A stretch of DNA of 14,833 nt from Nitrosomonadaceae bacterium (GTDB lineage Bacteria > Pseudomonadota > Gammaproteobacteria > Burkholderiales > Nitrosomonadaceae): the NCBI GenBank assembly GCA_919902625.1, contig CAKKRO010000238.1, positions 21,841 to 36,673 on the forward strand, read 5' to 3'. The notes below the pieces were generated by a model, which saw only the letters and a program-made list of their open reading frames with translations, had not been told where the DNA came from and ran no database searches. Shown here in pieces: positions 1 through 7,666 of this stretch. A program made the translations under genes and the position numbers. Positions within the stretch are counted from its first letter, which is position 1. Every line of letters begins with the position of its first letter.

Positions 1-1472
1 TGCTGCCCGAGGTCATTTACGCCATTGCAAATTGTTCCAGCGAGAGAATCAGTCAATTGACTCAGGCAATGCAGCTTGAACCTGCGCTTGCTGATTTACT
101 GAGCAAATCCTTGCTGAAGGAACCTGGCGTAGTGCTGCGCGAAGGCAACGTGATTGCCAATGGCTATGATGCTGAACTGGATGAATTGCGCGCGCTGCAA
201 AACAACTGTGGCGAGTTCTTGCTGCAGTTGGAAGTCCGTGAAAAAGAACGCACCGGCATTCCCAATCTTAAAGTGGAATATAATCGCGTGCATGGTTTCT
301 ATATTGAAGTCACGCATGCACACAGCGAAAAAATTCCCGATGATTACCGGCGCAGACAAACATTAAAAAGCGCCGAACGTTACATCACGCCGGAACTGAA
401 GGCTTTCGAAGATAAAGCACTATCCGCACAGGATCGCGCGTTGGCACGGGAAAAATATTTGTACGACGCCCTGCTGGAAGCGCTCTTAAAATACATCCAC
501 CCGCTCCGGAAAATGGCTGCAAGCGTTGCTGAAATAGATGTCTTGTGTACCTTTGCAGAACGGGCGCAAACGCTTAACTATGCCGCTCCAAATTTATCCG
601 CTGAGGCTGTTTTTGAAATTAATACGGGCCGCCATCCCGTGGTGGAAAATCAAGTGGAGAGTTTTGTTCCTAACGATATTCTGTTAGGCGCTGACTCTAC
701 CGGCAAACCGCAGATGCTGATGATTACCGGCCCCAACATGGGTGGAAAATCAACTTACATGCGACAAATCGCACTCATTGCCCTGATGGCTCATTGCGGT
801 AGTTATGTGCCTGCGAAAAAAGTATGTATGAGTATGCTGGATCAGATCTTTACCCGTATTGGCGCGAGCGATGATCTCGCCAGCGGACGCTCTACGTTTA
901 TGGTGGAAATGACGGAGACAGCCAATATACTGCATAACGCCACCGCACATAGCCTGGTGCTGATGGATGAAGTCGGGCGCGGTACTTCTACTTTTGATGG
1001 TTTGGCTTTGGCTTTTGCGATCGCCCGGCATCTACTGAATAAGAACCGGAGTTTCACACTTTTCGCGACGCATTACTTTGAATTAACAAAACTGGCCGAA
1101 GAGTTTAAGCAACTCCAGAATGTGCACCTGGATGCAGTGGAATATAAGCACCGCATAGTCTTTCTGCATAAAGTTACCGGCGGTCCAGCCAGTCAGAGTT
1201 ATGGCCTGCAAGTTGCCGCACTGGCGGGAGTTCCTGAACCGGTCATCAAGCTGGCCAGAAAATACCTGATTAAACTGGAACAGGAAAGTATCAAGAAAAA
1301 ACCTCAACTGGATTTGTTTTCTTCTTCCCCTCCCGAACCGGAAGAAGATATCCCGCAGGAACATCCAGTGATTGCACTATTGCAAAACCTTTCGCCCGAT
1401 GAACTCAGTCCCAGGCAGGCTTTGGAACAACTCTATTTATTAAAAAAGGCTATTGATACGGACAAAAAATAG
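1..1472 (+). CDS. mutS: DNA mismatch repair protein MutS, C-terminal part (5' end cut by window)
   Basis: MutS binds base mismatches and small loops and, with MutL, starts strand-directed repair. The reading frame is open from base 3 to the TAG at 1470-1472, so about 490 C-terminal residues are present and the N-terminal mismatch-binding part lies outside the window. The lever/clamp region comes first, followed by the ABC-type ATPase domain. The Walker A motif GPNMGGKST is at 729-755. The Walker B/signature region (LVLMDEVGRGTSTFDG) is near 954-1001, followed by the FATHYFEL switch. After the ATPase, QLDLF (1305-1319) matches the beta-sliding-clamp binding consensus, and the tail carries the LSPDELSPRQALEQLYLLKK element typical of MutS oligomerisation tails. 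No internal ATG start is needed, because the frame runs in from the left edge. The gene is convergent with slyD. Confidence 0.97.
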   Translation, partial: LPEVIYAIANCSSERISQLTQAMQLEPALADLLSKSLLKEPGVVLREGNVIANGYDAELDELRALQNNCGEFLLQLEVREKERTGIPNLKVEYNRVHGFYIEVTHAHSEKIPDDYRRRQTLKSAERYITPELKAFEDKALSAQDRALAREKYLYDALLEALLKYIHPLRKMAASVAEIDVLCTFAERAQTLNYAAPNLSAEAVFEINTGRHPVVENQVESFVPNDILLGADSTGKPQMLMITGPNMGGKSTYMRQIALIALMAHCGSYVPAKKVCMSMLDQIFTRIGASDDLASGRSTFMVEMTETANILHNATAHSLVLMDEVGRGTSTFDGLALAFAIARHLLNKNRSFTLFATHYFELTKLAEEFKQLQNVHLDAVEYKHRIVFLHKVTGGPASQSYGLQVAALAGVPEPVIKLARKYLIKLEQESIKKKPQLDLFSSSPPEPEEDIPQEHPVIALLQNLSPDELSPRQALEQLYLLKKAIDTDKK

Positions 1473-1479
1473 CCCTTTT
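1442..1479 (-). terminator. Intrinsic terminator for slyD, possibly bidirectional with mutS
   Basis: The arms GGCTATT (1448-1454) and AATAGCC (1468-1474) are perfect 7-bp complements around a 13-nt loop. On the - strand the stem is followed directly by six T (complement of 1442-1447), so it can end slyD transcription 33 nt after its stop. On the + strand the stem is followed by C and then TTTT (1475-1479), a weaker terminator for mutS. The structure overlaps the last ten or so codons of mutS. It was identified by eye, with no folding energy calculated. Confidence 0.6.
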
Positions 1480-1504
1480 ATCCAGCAACAAAATCAATAC
1501 GGCA

Positions 1505-1984
1505 TTAGTGTTCATGGCCATGTGCACCATGCACATGCTGATGGGAGATTTCTTCTGGTGTGGCTGGGCGAACGGCGGTCACCGTGCAGGAAAAATTCAA
1601 TGTCATGCCTGCAAAAGGATGATTTCCATCGACAACGACGGTATCGTCAGCAACATCTGTCACTGTGTAGATCATGACATCCTCCGAACCTTCTGCACCC
1701 CCTTCAAATTGCATGCCAATGGCTACGTTAGCAGGAAAAGAGTCGCGCGGTTCCACCCGGATCAATTCGCTATCATATTCACCGAAAGTATTCTCTGGCT
1801 CCATAGAAACTGAACAGAAATGACCAATCTCCATTTCATGGAGCGCCTCTTCAACCATAGGAAAAATACCCCCGTAACCACCATGTAAATAACTAATCGG
1901 TGTATCTGTTTTCTCCAGAATATTGCCTGTGGAATCTGACAATTCATAGTTGAGTGAAACCACGGTATTTTTTTCGATACGCAT
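1505..1984 (-). CDS. slyD: FKBP-type peptidyl-prolyl cis-trans isomerase, SlyD-like
   Basis: This is a cytosolic prolyl isomerase/chaperone of 159 aa. The FKBP core starts at KNTVVSLNYEL and has the YLHGG segment. An insert-in-flap (IF) region follows, with VVVDGNHPFAGMTLNF near the end of the core, the hallmark of SlyD proteins. The C-terminus is a short histidine-rich tail (HQHVHGAHGHEH) with no cysteine. It is shorter than the E. coli tail, but the family is known to bind Ni/Zn through such tails and to serve hydrogenase or other metalloenzyme maturation. I chose the ATG at 1982-1984 because the protein then begins like SlyD and AAGGA lies about 10 nt upstream. An in-frame start 30 nt earlier only adds residues unlike the family. 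Its own promoter and terminator suggest a separate transcription unit from rnhB. Confidence 0.92.
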   Translation of the reverse strand: MRIEKNTVVSLNYELSDSTGNILEKTDTPISYLHGGYGGIFPMVEEALHEMEIGHFCSVSMEPENTFGEYDSELIRVEPRDSFPANVAIGMQFEGGAEGSEDVMIYTVTDVADDTVVVDGNHPFAGMTLNFSCTVTAVRPATPEEISHQHVHGAHGHEH

Positions 1985-2078
1985 AGTAGGTTTATCCTTA
2001 TTTAGTAAAATCAAAAATTAAAATATTCATAACAATCAGGATCATCATTGAATGCTGGAGGCCAATTGAATTTAGGCC

Positions 2079-2101
2079 ATTATATCTAAGAATTAGTTCT
2101 T
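2079..2101 (-). promoter_or_regulatory. Candidate slyD promoter -10 box with adjoining dyad
   Basis: On the - strand a perfect TATAAT lies at 2079-2084, about 95 nt before the slyD ATG. No good -35 is seen at 16-18 bp (the hexamer there reads GCGGAA). Just upstream, inside the spacer, is a perfect 5-bp dyad AAGAA-TTAG-TTCTT (2088-2101, + strand reading) that could be an operator. The rest of the 161-bp rnhB-slyD gap is AT-rich and shows no gene. Confidence 0.4.
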
Positions 2102-2145
2102 TTCCGCGCTCTGAGATAAAACATAAATCTGATAATTATCAATAC

Positions 2146-2742
2146 TTATAGCAGCTTTCCATTAGATTTCAATGCGCTTATGGGTGCAAAGCTTTGCCGG
2201 TGTATCTCGCTTACCCCATGCCGATGCAATGCAGCCAAATGATTTTTGGTTGGGTACCCTTTGTGTTGATCAAATCCATATACTGGAAAATGCTGATGCA
2301 ATCTTAGCATTTCCGCATCACGCGCTGTTTTCGCCAAAATAGAAGCTGCCGATATTTCAGGTATTAAGCTATCGCCTCTAATGACGGTACGTGCCGGGCA
2401 TTTCAAGCGTGGATTCTGATTGCCATCGACAAACACGATGTCAGGGGTAAAAGGCAAGCTTTCTACAGCTCGCTTCATGGCCAGTAAACTGGCTTGCAGG
2501 ATGTTTAACTGATCAATTTCCAGTACCGAAGCAGAAGCGATCGCCCATGCTTTGGCATGTTTTTTGATAATGATAGTAAGCTCATTACGTTTTTTTTCAC
2601 TCAGTGTTTTGGAGTCAGCCAATCCATCTATTCTATAAGCGACATCCAGCACAACACACGCTGCAAAAACCGGTCCAGCCAGCGGCCCCCTTCCAGCTTC
2701 ATCTACACCACCAATCAATCCATTTGCATAAACAATATCCAT
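2146..2742 (-). CDS. rnhB: Ribonuclease HII
   Basis: RNase HII cuts the RNA strand of RNA-DNA hybrids and removes single ribonucleotides misincorporated in DNA. The 198-aa length is normal for the family. The catalytic DEAGRGP motif is at residues 14-20 (D14, E15). The two other metal-binding aspartates are at D106 (IVFVDGN) and D124 (RGDSLIPEISAASILAKTARD region), a spacing that matches the E. coli enzyme. The ATG at 2740-2742 is preceded by GGGGA about 7 nt upstream. In most beta- and gammaproteobacteria rnhB follows lpxB. Here it follows fabZ after only 55 bp, with no lpxA or lpxB between (see findings). Confidence 0.96.
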   Translation of the reverse strand: MDIVYANGLIGGVDEAGRGPLAGPVFAACVVLDVAYRIDGLADSKTLSEKKRNELTIIIKKHAKAWAIASASVLEIDQLNILQASLLAMKRAVESLPFTPDIVFVDGNQNPRLKCPARTVIRGDSLIPEISAASILAKTARDAEMLRLHQHFPVYGFDQHKGYPTKNHLAALHRHGVSEIHRQSFAPISALKSNGKLL

Positions 2743-2797
2743 TCTGTTTTCCCCACTAGCCGTGACACAATCAACAGGAATGGCTCGGATAGATCGT

Positions 2798-3247
2798 TTA
2801 ACTGTTTACATTTCTTGCAGTACACATCAGCGTTGCTTCCGTTACCAGTTGCCCCTCCACTTCAGCACGGGCAGAATATTTCCATAACCCTTTTATTTGC
2901 CGCTCTATGGCTACCTTGAGAATTAATTGATCGCCGGCCATTACCGGTTTTTTAAAGCGGACGCCATCGATTCCTACAAAATAATAAACCGTATCATCCT
3001 TACTGATTGTATCTTCTGTTCTGAGGGTCAGGATAGCCGCTGCCTGAGCCAAAGCCTCAACGATCAGAACCCCCGGCATAACAGGATAATGCGGGAAATG
3101 CCCTGAAAAGAATGGTTCATTGATGGATACATTTTTTAACGCAACGATATCCTTACCGGCCTCATAAGAAATTACTTTATCCACCAGCAAGAGGGGATAA
3201 CGATGTGGCAGGTATTTTAAGATTTCGTGGATATTCATGGCACTCAT
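2798..3247 (-). CDS. fabZ: 3-hydroxyacyl-[acyl-carrier-protein] dehydratase FabZ
   Basis: FabZ dehydrates (3R)-hydroxyacyl-ACP to trans-2-enoyl-ACP in type II fatty acid elongation. The 149-aa protein has the single hot-dog fold sequence: IHEILKYLPHRYPLLLVDKV near the N-terminus, catalytic His50 in FFSGHFPHYPVMPG, and Glu64 in LIVEALAQ. The 14-residue spacing is the same as in E. coli (H54/E68). The first ATG (3245-3247) was chosen because AAAGGA lies about 7 nt upstream. The second in-frame ATG three codons later would leave poor spacing. FabZ competes with LpxA/LpxD for hydroxyacyl-ACP and is normally encoded between lpxD and lpxA. Here both of those neighbours are gone: skp lies 70 bp upstream and rnhB 55 bp downstream. 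Confidence 0.97.
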   Translation of the reverse strand: MSAMNIHEILKYLPHRYPLLLVDKVISYEAGKDIVALKNVSINEPFFSGHFPHYPVMPGVLIVEALAQAAAILTLRTEDTISKDDTVYYFVGIDGVRFKKPVMAGDQLILKVAIERQIKGLWKYSARAEVEGQLVTEATLMCTARNVNS

Positions 3248-3317
3248 TCCATTTTCCTTTTAACTCAAGATTTACCTTAATTTGATGGTTCATGAATAGA
3301 TTCAGCTAAATTGCGAG

Positions 3318-3869
3318 CTACTCATTATCCAATGCTCTGATAACCTTATCTGTAATATCAATACGTTGACTCCTGTACACGGAATCCTGAAGTTGCAATA
3401 TCAGATCATATCCTTCTGTTTCAGCAATTTTGCTGATGGCTCCATTGGTGCGTTCCAGAATAACACTATATTCTTCATTCTGACGCACACTCAAATCTTC
3501 CCGCAGTTGCCTTTGCGCACGCTGATACTCACGGCTCAGATTGGCCAGATTCCTTTCCAGGCTGCGTCGCTCGGTATCCTCCATGGTAATGCCGTCTTTC
3601 TCAAGCCTGTCTTGTAATATTTTAGCTTGTACAGCCATTTTCTTGATATCTTCATCACGCGGCACAAACTCTTGCTCGATTTTCTTTTGTGCTTGTACCG
3701 CCGGTAAAGATTCGCGCAAAATCTTCTCTGTATTGACAACACCAATTTTTAGGCCGTCTGCAAAAACAACAAAAAATCCGCTGGTGAAAACAATGACCAT
3801 TAAACCCATGACCAGATTGCACCACCTTGGACTTATTCGTTTCAATTTAATCACCTGACAGGATCTCAC
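3318..3869 (-). CDS. skp: Periplasmic chaperone Skp/OmpH
   Basis: Skp is a trimeric periplasmic holdase that carries unfolded outer-membrane proteins to the Bam complex. The 183-aa product has a basic N-terminus, a hydrophobic stretch and a likely signal-peptidase site after Ala37 (GFFVVFA|DG). The mature part starts LKIGVVNTEKIL as in the family. It then has a long charged, coiled-coil-prone helical section (about residues 55-150), matching the Skp tentacles, and returns to a short strand region (YDLILQLQDSVYRS). The start is uncertain: GTG at 3867-3869 (6 nt after the bamA stop) or GTG five codons later both give a workable signal peptide. An ATG at residue 21 would lose the basic n-region. 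Tight spacing to bamA suggests co-translation. Normally lpxD would follow. Confidence 0.93.
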   Translation of the reverse strand: MRSCQVIKLKRISPRWCNLVMGLMVIVFTSGFFVVFADGLKIGVVNTEKILRESLPAVQAQKKIEQEFVPRDEDIKKMAVQAKILQDRLEKDGITMEDTERRSLERNLANLSREYQRAQRQLREDLSVRQNEEYSVILERTNGAISKIAETEGYDLILQLQDSVYRSQRIDITDKVIRALDNE

Positions 3870-3875
3870 TTAAAC

Positions 3876-6149
3876 TCAGAATTGTTGTCCAAACATAAAC
3901 TGGAATGCTTGCAATCTATCAACAGGCTGGTCATTTAATGGCTCCGCAAGACTGACTTTCAGCGGCCCCATCGGAGACATCCAGGTGACAGCCACACCCG
4001 CCGAATAACGCATTAAATTAAAATCAATATTCCTGGCAAATACCGTACCCCCATCCAGGAATGCGCTTAACCGGATCGATCGATCTTCTTTCATAAATGG
4101 AACCGGAAAGAGTAGTTCTACATTACCCACTACGCGCTTGCTGCCGCCTAGTGAAAGATTTCTATCATCACGAGGACCCAAAGAATTCAGATCATAACCT
4201 CTCACTGAATTATTACCCCCTGCAAAGAAGTTCTTGAAAAAGGGCAGTGAGCGTCCTGTATAGCCATCACCGTATCCAAACTCACCATTCAACATGAGCG
4301 TCAGGTTATCGGAAATGGGGTAGTACCATTTCTGATGGTAGCTGACTTTATAATAATCCAAATCCCCACCGGGCACACTGACTTCACCAAACAACCGGTG
4401 CGTCGTTCCGGAGGTTGTCCAAATAGCGCTATCCCGCAAATCTCGCGCCCAACTGAGTGTCAATGGAAAGTTATTGGTCGATTTTCCAAATTCGGTCACA
4501 AAATCTTTGTTACGTTGCGGACTGTCATTAAAAACGCCCAACACGGTGTTCTCAGCTGCCAGTCCCACAGACACTATATCAAATTCTGCAATCGGTATAC
4601 CTAACCGCACACCCACGCCGACGGTTTCAGTTTTAAAGGTACCCACCCTGGATAAAGGCCGTGTATCCAGATCACGTTTGTAGGCATCAAACCCAAGACT
4701 GATCCCGTTAACTGTAAAATAGGGATTGGTAAATGATGCCGCATAGGTTTTATTGATCGCCCCTGTATTCACATCGAGGCTAAAAAAATTGCCGGTACCG
4801 AAAATATTATTCTGAGAAATTGAGCCATTCAGAATGATGCCCTGACGGTCAGAATAACCTGCGCCAAACATAATAGCCCCGGTAGGTCTCTCTTCTACCT
4901 TGACTTTAATATCGACCTGATCCGTTTTATTGGGTACAGCAGGTGTTTCAACATTGACACTGTTAAAGAAAAATAATCTATCAACGCGCTGCCTGGAAAG
5001 ATTAATATTCTTAGTGGAATGCCAGGCTCCTTCCATTTGACGGAATTCCCGGCGTATTACTTCATCACGGGTGCGGTCATTACCCTCAATATCGATTCTC
5101 CGCACATATACGCGCCGGCCCGGATCAATAAAAAAAGTGAATCCGGCTTGCCGGTTTTCATGATCTATCTCAGGATTAGCATTGATATTGGCAAATGCAT
5201 AACCATCATCGCCTAAACGATCGGTAATTAATTTAATGGATTCGGTCAATTTCTGGCGGGCAAAGACTTCTCCCGTCTTAAGCAAGATCAGTTTACGTAT
5301 CTCTTCTTCCGGTATTATCGTATCCCCCGCTACTTTGATATCGGAGACGGTATATTGGGCTCCCTCAGTAATATTGATTGTGATATAGATATCACGCAAG
5401 TCGGGGGTTATGGATACTTGAGTGGATTCAACATTAAATTCCAGATAACCTCGATCCAAATAATAGGAACGCAGTGTTTCCAGATCGGCCGATAATTTCT
5501 GTTTTGAATATTGATCATTCTTGGTAAACCAGGTTAATAAACCTGGCGTTCTGAGGACTAATGTGCCGCGCAACTCACTATCTTTAAAATTTTCATTGCC
5601 TACAAAATTTATTCTTTTAATTCTGGCGGTTCGGCCTTCATTAATATCAAAATTAATGGCAACACGATTGCGCTCCAATGGTGTTGTGGTTGTTGTGATT
5701 TTAACGGAGTATTTTCCCCGGCTGATATATTGCCGTTTTAGTTCCAGCTCCGCCCTTTCCAAAAGTGACCGGCTGAAAATCCGGGACTCCGATATGCCAG
5801 CCTGTTTTAAACCTTCAATCAGCTTATCTTTCTCAAACTCTTTGGCGCCATTAACACTGATCTGCGCAATGGCAGGGCGCTCATCGACTTGTACGATCAA
5901 AACACCGTCTTCAGATTTTAATCTGACATCTTTAAAGAAACCGGTTGCATAGAGCGCTTTGATAGCCTCTGTCGCTTTTTCCTCATCAAGCGTATCGCCT
6001 ACTTTCACAGGAAGATAACTGAATACAGTTCCAGCTTCAGTACGCTGTATCCCTTCAACACGAATATCTTTAACTATGAAAGCGTCACTGGCCCAGGAGG
6101 AAAAAGTGCAGAAAAAACCAACAAGCGCGGCGAAATACCTGAATCTCAT
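3876..6149 (-). CDS. bamA: Outer membrane protein assembly factor BamA
   Basis: BamA is the central Omp85 component that folds and inserts beta-barrel proteins into the outer membrane. At 757 aa it has normal length. A signal peptide covers residues 1-20 (cleavage near SSWA|SD), followed by five POTRA repeats (about 24-420, the first starting FIVKDIRVEGIQRTE) and a 16-strand barrel. The conserved loop-6 motif appears as VRGY at 649-652 instead of the VRGF of E. coli. The last residue is Phe, in line with the barrel signal recognised by BamA itself. Its ATG lies 3 nt beyond the rseP stop, with only a weak ribosome binding site, so translation is probably coupled to rseP. Presence of an intact bamA shows that this organism keeps an outer membrane. 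Confidence 0.98.
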   Translation of the reverse strand: MRFRYFAALVGFFCTFSSWASDAFIVKDIRVEGIQRTEAGTVFSYLPVKVGDTLDEEKATEAIKALYATGFFKDVRLKSEDGVLIVQVDERPAIAQISVNGAKEFEKDKLIEGLKQAGISESRIFSRSLLERAELELKRQYISRGKYSVKITTTTTPLERNRVAINFDINEGRTARIKRINFVGNENFKDSELRGTLVLRTPGLLTWFTKNDQYSKQKLSADLETLRSYYLDRGYLEFNVESTQVSITPDLRDIYITINITEGAQYTVSDIKVAGDTIIPEEEIRKLILLKTGEVFARQKLTESIKLITDRLGDDGYAFANINANPEIDHENRQAGFTFFIDPGRRVYVRRIDIEGNDRTRDEVIRREFRQMEGAWHSTKNINLSRQRVDRLFFFNSVNVETPAVPNKTDQVDIKVKVEERPTGAIMFGAGYSDRQGIILNGSISQNNIFGTGNFFSLDVNTGAINKTYAASFTNPYFTVNGISLGFDAYKRDLDTRPLSRVGTFKTETVGVGVRLGIPIAEFDIVSVGLAAENTVLGVFNDSPQRNKDFVTEFGKSTNNFPLTLSWARDLRDSAIWTTSGTTHRLFGEVSVPGGDLDYYKVSYHQKWYYPISDNLTLMLNGEFGYGDGYTGRSLPFFKNFFAGGNNSVRGYDLNSLGPRDDRNLSLGGSKRVVGNVELLFPVPFMKEDRSIRLSAFLDGGTVFARNIDFNLMRYSAGVAVTWMSPMGPLKVSLAEPLNDQPVDRLQAFQFMFGQQF

Positions 6150-6152
6150 TAT

Positions 6153-7520
6153 TTAGCCAGTGATAAGCCGATTAATATCGTTATATATGGCAAAAGTCAT
6201 GAGTGTAAACAGCATGGCCAGTCCAATCTTCTGACCAATCAACATCACCTTGTCAGAGAGTGGGGTTCCTTTAATCATTTCAATGAGATAATACATTAAA
6301 TGCCCACCGTCTAAAATTGGAATCGGTAATAAATTCAGAACACCTATACTAACGCTGATCAAAGCAAGAAATGCCAGATAGGACACTAACCCCATCTGCG
6401 CAGATTGGCCCGCATAGTCAGCGATTGATATCGGCCCGCTTACATTTTTCAATGATACATCGCCCATAATCATTTTGGATAACATTTGTAATGTCAGAAT
6501 TGTCGTCTCCCAAGTCTTCTCGATGGCTTTTTGAATGGCTTTACCGGGTGGATAACTTACCGTAACCAGTAATTCTTCAAACTCAGCTTGATTGACGACA
6601 GGTACTATCCCAATCTTACCTATCTGCTTACCATTTTCAGTCGTTGTCTCTGGTGTAATATCTAGAGTAATGATCTGATGGCTGCGTAGAATCGCCAACT
6701 CCAGAGCGCGATCAGGATTTGTGCGTATTTCCTGAACAAAATCCATCCAGGTCTGAATTTCAGTATCATTGACGGCTAAAATTTCATCACCCGCCAATAA
6801 ACCGGCATGGTAGCCAGCGCCATCAGCCAGCACTTGGGCAATAACTGGTTTCACAATCGGTTGATGGCTGCTTAACCCAACCATTCCCAGAAAATTCTCA
6901 TTCAGCTTATCCGGGTCAATATGACTTAAATCTAATTGCCGCCAATTGATTTCTCCATTTTTGTTAATGGTTTGTACTTTTACGTTTGCTGACTGATCAA
7001 TGGCATATCTTAACAAAGTCCAGCGAGCATCCTGCCAACTGGCAACGGATTCATTTTCGATACTGACAATGGTCTCGCCTGCTTCAAATTTTGCATATGC
7101 AGCAGGTGTAGCTGGCTCAACCGGACCAAGCACCGGTTTCATTCCATGAACACCCAGAATAAATAAAAGCCAGTACAAGACTATCGCCAATAAGAAATTG
7201 GCAATGGGGCCGGCTGCCACAATAGCAAAACGGCGCGCCACCGGTTGACGGCTAAATGAGCGAGGCAAATCTTCTGGCTCCACTTTGCCTTCGTTCTCAT
7301 CCAACATCTTGACATAACCACCTAATGGGATCGCTGCGATCACCCATTCTGTCTGGTCTTTCCCCCAACGCTTGCAAAAAATAGGCTGACCAAAACCAAT
7401 ACAGAATCGCAATACTTTCACGCCATTCCAGCGGGCAACTAAATAATGGCCAAGCTCATGAAATGTGATCAGTATGCCTAAGGCAATAATGAATGAAATG
7501 ATTGTATAAGTTATTGTCAT
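6153..7520 (-). CDS. rseP: RIP metalloprotease RseP (site-2 protease)
   Basis: RseP is an inner-membrane zinc protease. It cuts RseA after DegS to release sigma-E in envelope stress, and it also clears signal-peptide remnants. With the ATG at 7518-7520 the protein is 455 aa and the HELGH zinc motif is at 21-25, close to its place in E. coli RseP. Two periplasmic PDZ domains follow (about 120-205, and a second with GLLAGDEILAVNDTEI around 225-270). The second metal-ligand motif LDGG, with Asp at about 404, is in the NLLPIPILDGGH segment. Transmembrane stretches are evident at the N-terminus, around 100 and at the C-terminus. An in-frame extension of 17 residues starting at a TTG was rejected because it has no family support. 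No clear Shine-Dalgarno is seen. Confidence 0.96.
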   Translation of the reverse strand: MTITYTIISFIIALGILITFHELGHYLVARWNGVKVLRFCIGFGQPIFCKRWGKDQTEWVIAAIPLGGYVKMLDENEGKVEPEDLPRSFSRQPVARRFAIVAAGPIANFLLAIVLYWLLFILGVHGMKPVLGPVEPATPAAYAKFEAGETIVSIENESVASWQDARWTLLRYAIDQSANVKVQTINKNGEINWRQLDLSHIDPDKLNENFLGMVGLSSHQPIVKPVIAQVLADGAGYHAGLLAGDEILAVNDTEIQTWMDFVQEIRTNPDRALELAILRSHQIITLDITPETTTENGKQIGKIGIVPVVNQAEFEELLVTVSYPPGKAIQKAIEKTWETTILTLQMLSKMIMGDVSLKNVSGPISIADYAGQSAQMGLVSYLAFLALISVSIGVLNLLPIPILDGGHLMYYLIEMIKGTPLSDKVMLIGQKIGLAMLFTLMTFAIYNDINRLITG

Positions 7521-7666
7521 ATGGAAACATTGTATAAAAAATAAGCAAATCAGCAGAGTCTGACCACACAAATACTTATTGTTTCATTGATTCATCGAAT
7601 AAACGCAAAATACTGTCAATAAAAAGATCAAATCTTAGTAATACATTAGCAGGTTTAAAATGCACT
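7521..7666 (-). promoter_or_regulatory. dxr-rseP intergenic gap, candidate internal promoter region
   Basis: This is a 146-bp break inside an otherwise tight gene run. On the - strand a perfect TTGACA lies at 7614-7619, but no convincing -10 is seen 16-18 bp downstream. A TATACA-like box occurs about 15 nt before the rseP ATG without a matching -35. I did not recognise a sigma-E type promoter. No small gene is supported here. Confidence 0.25.

Noticed and set aside
1985..2145. Remnant of lpxB or another gene between rnhB and slyD
   Set aside because: The 161 bp is AT-rich with stops in all frames and no LpxB-like residues that I could read.
5521..5952. A 143-codon + strand open frame inside bamA
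   Set aside because: It is antisense to a complete, clearly conserved BamA POTRA region and shows no protein-like motif.
7521..7571. N-terminal extension of RseP from a TTG at 7571
   Set aside because: The ATG at 7520 puts HELGH at residues 21-25 as in known RseP. The extension has no family counterpart and uses a rare start.
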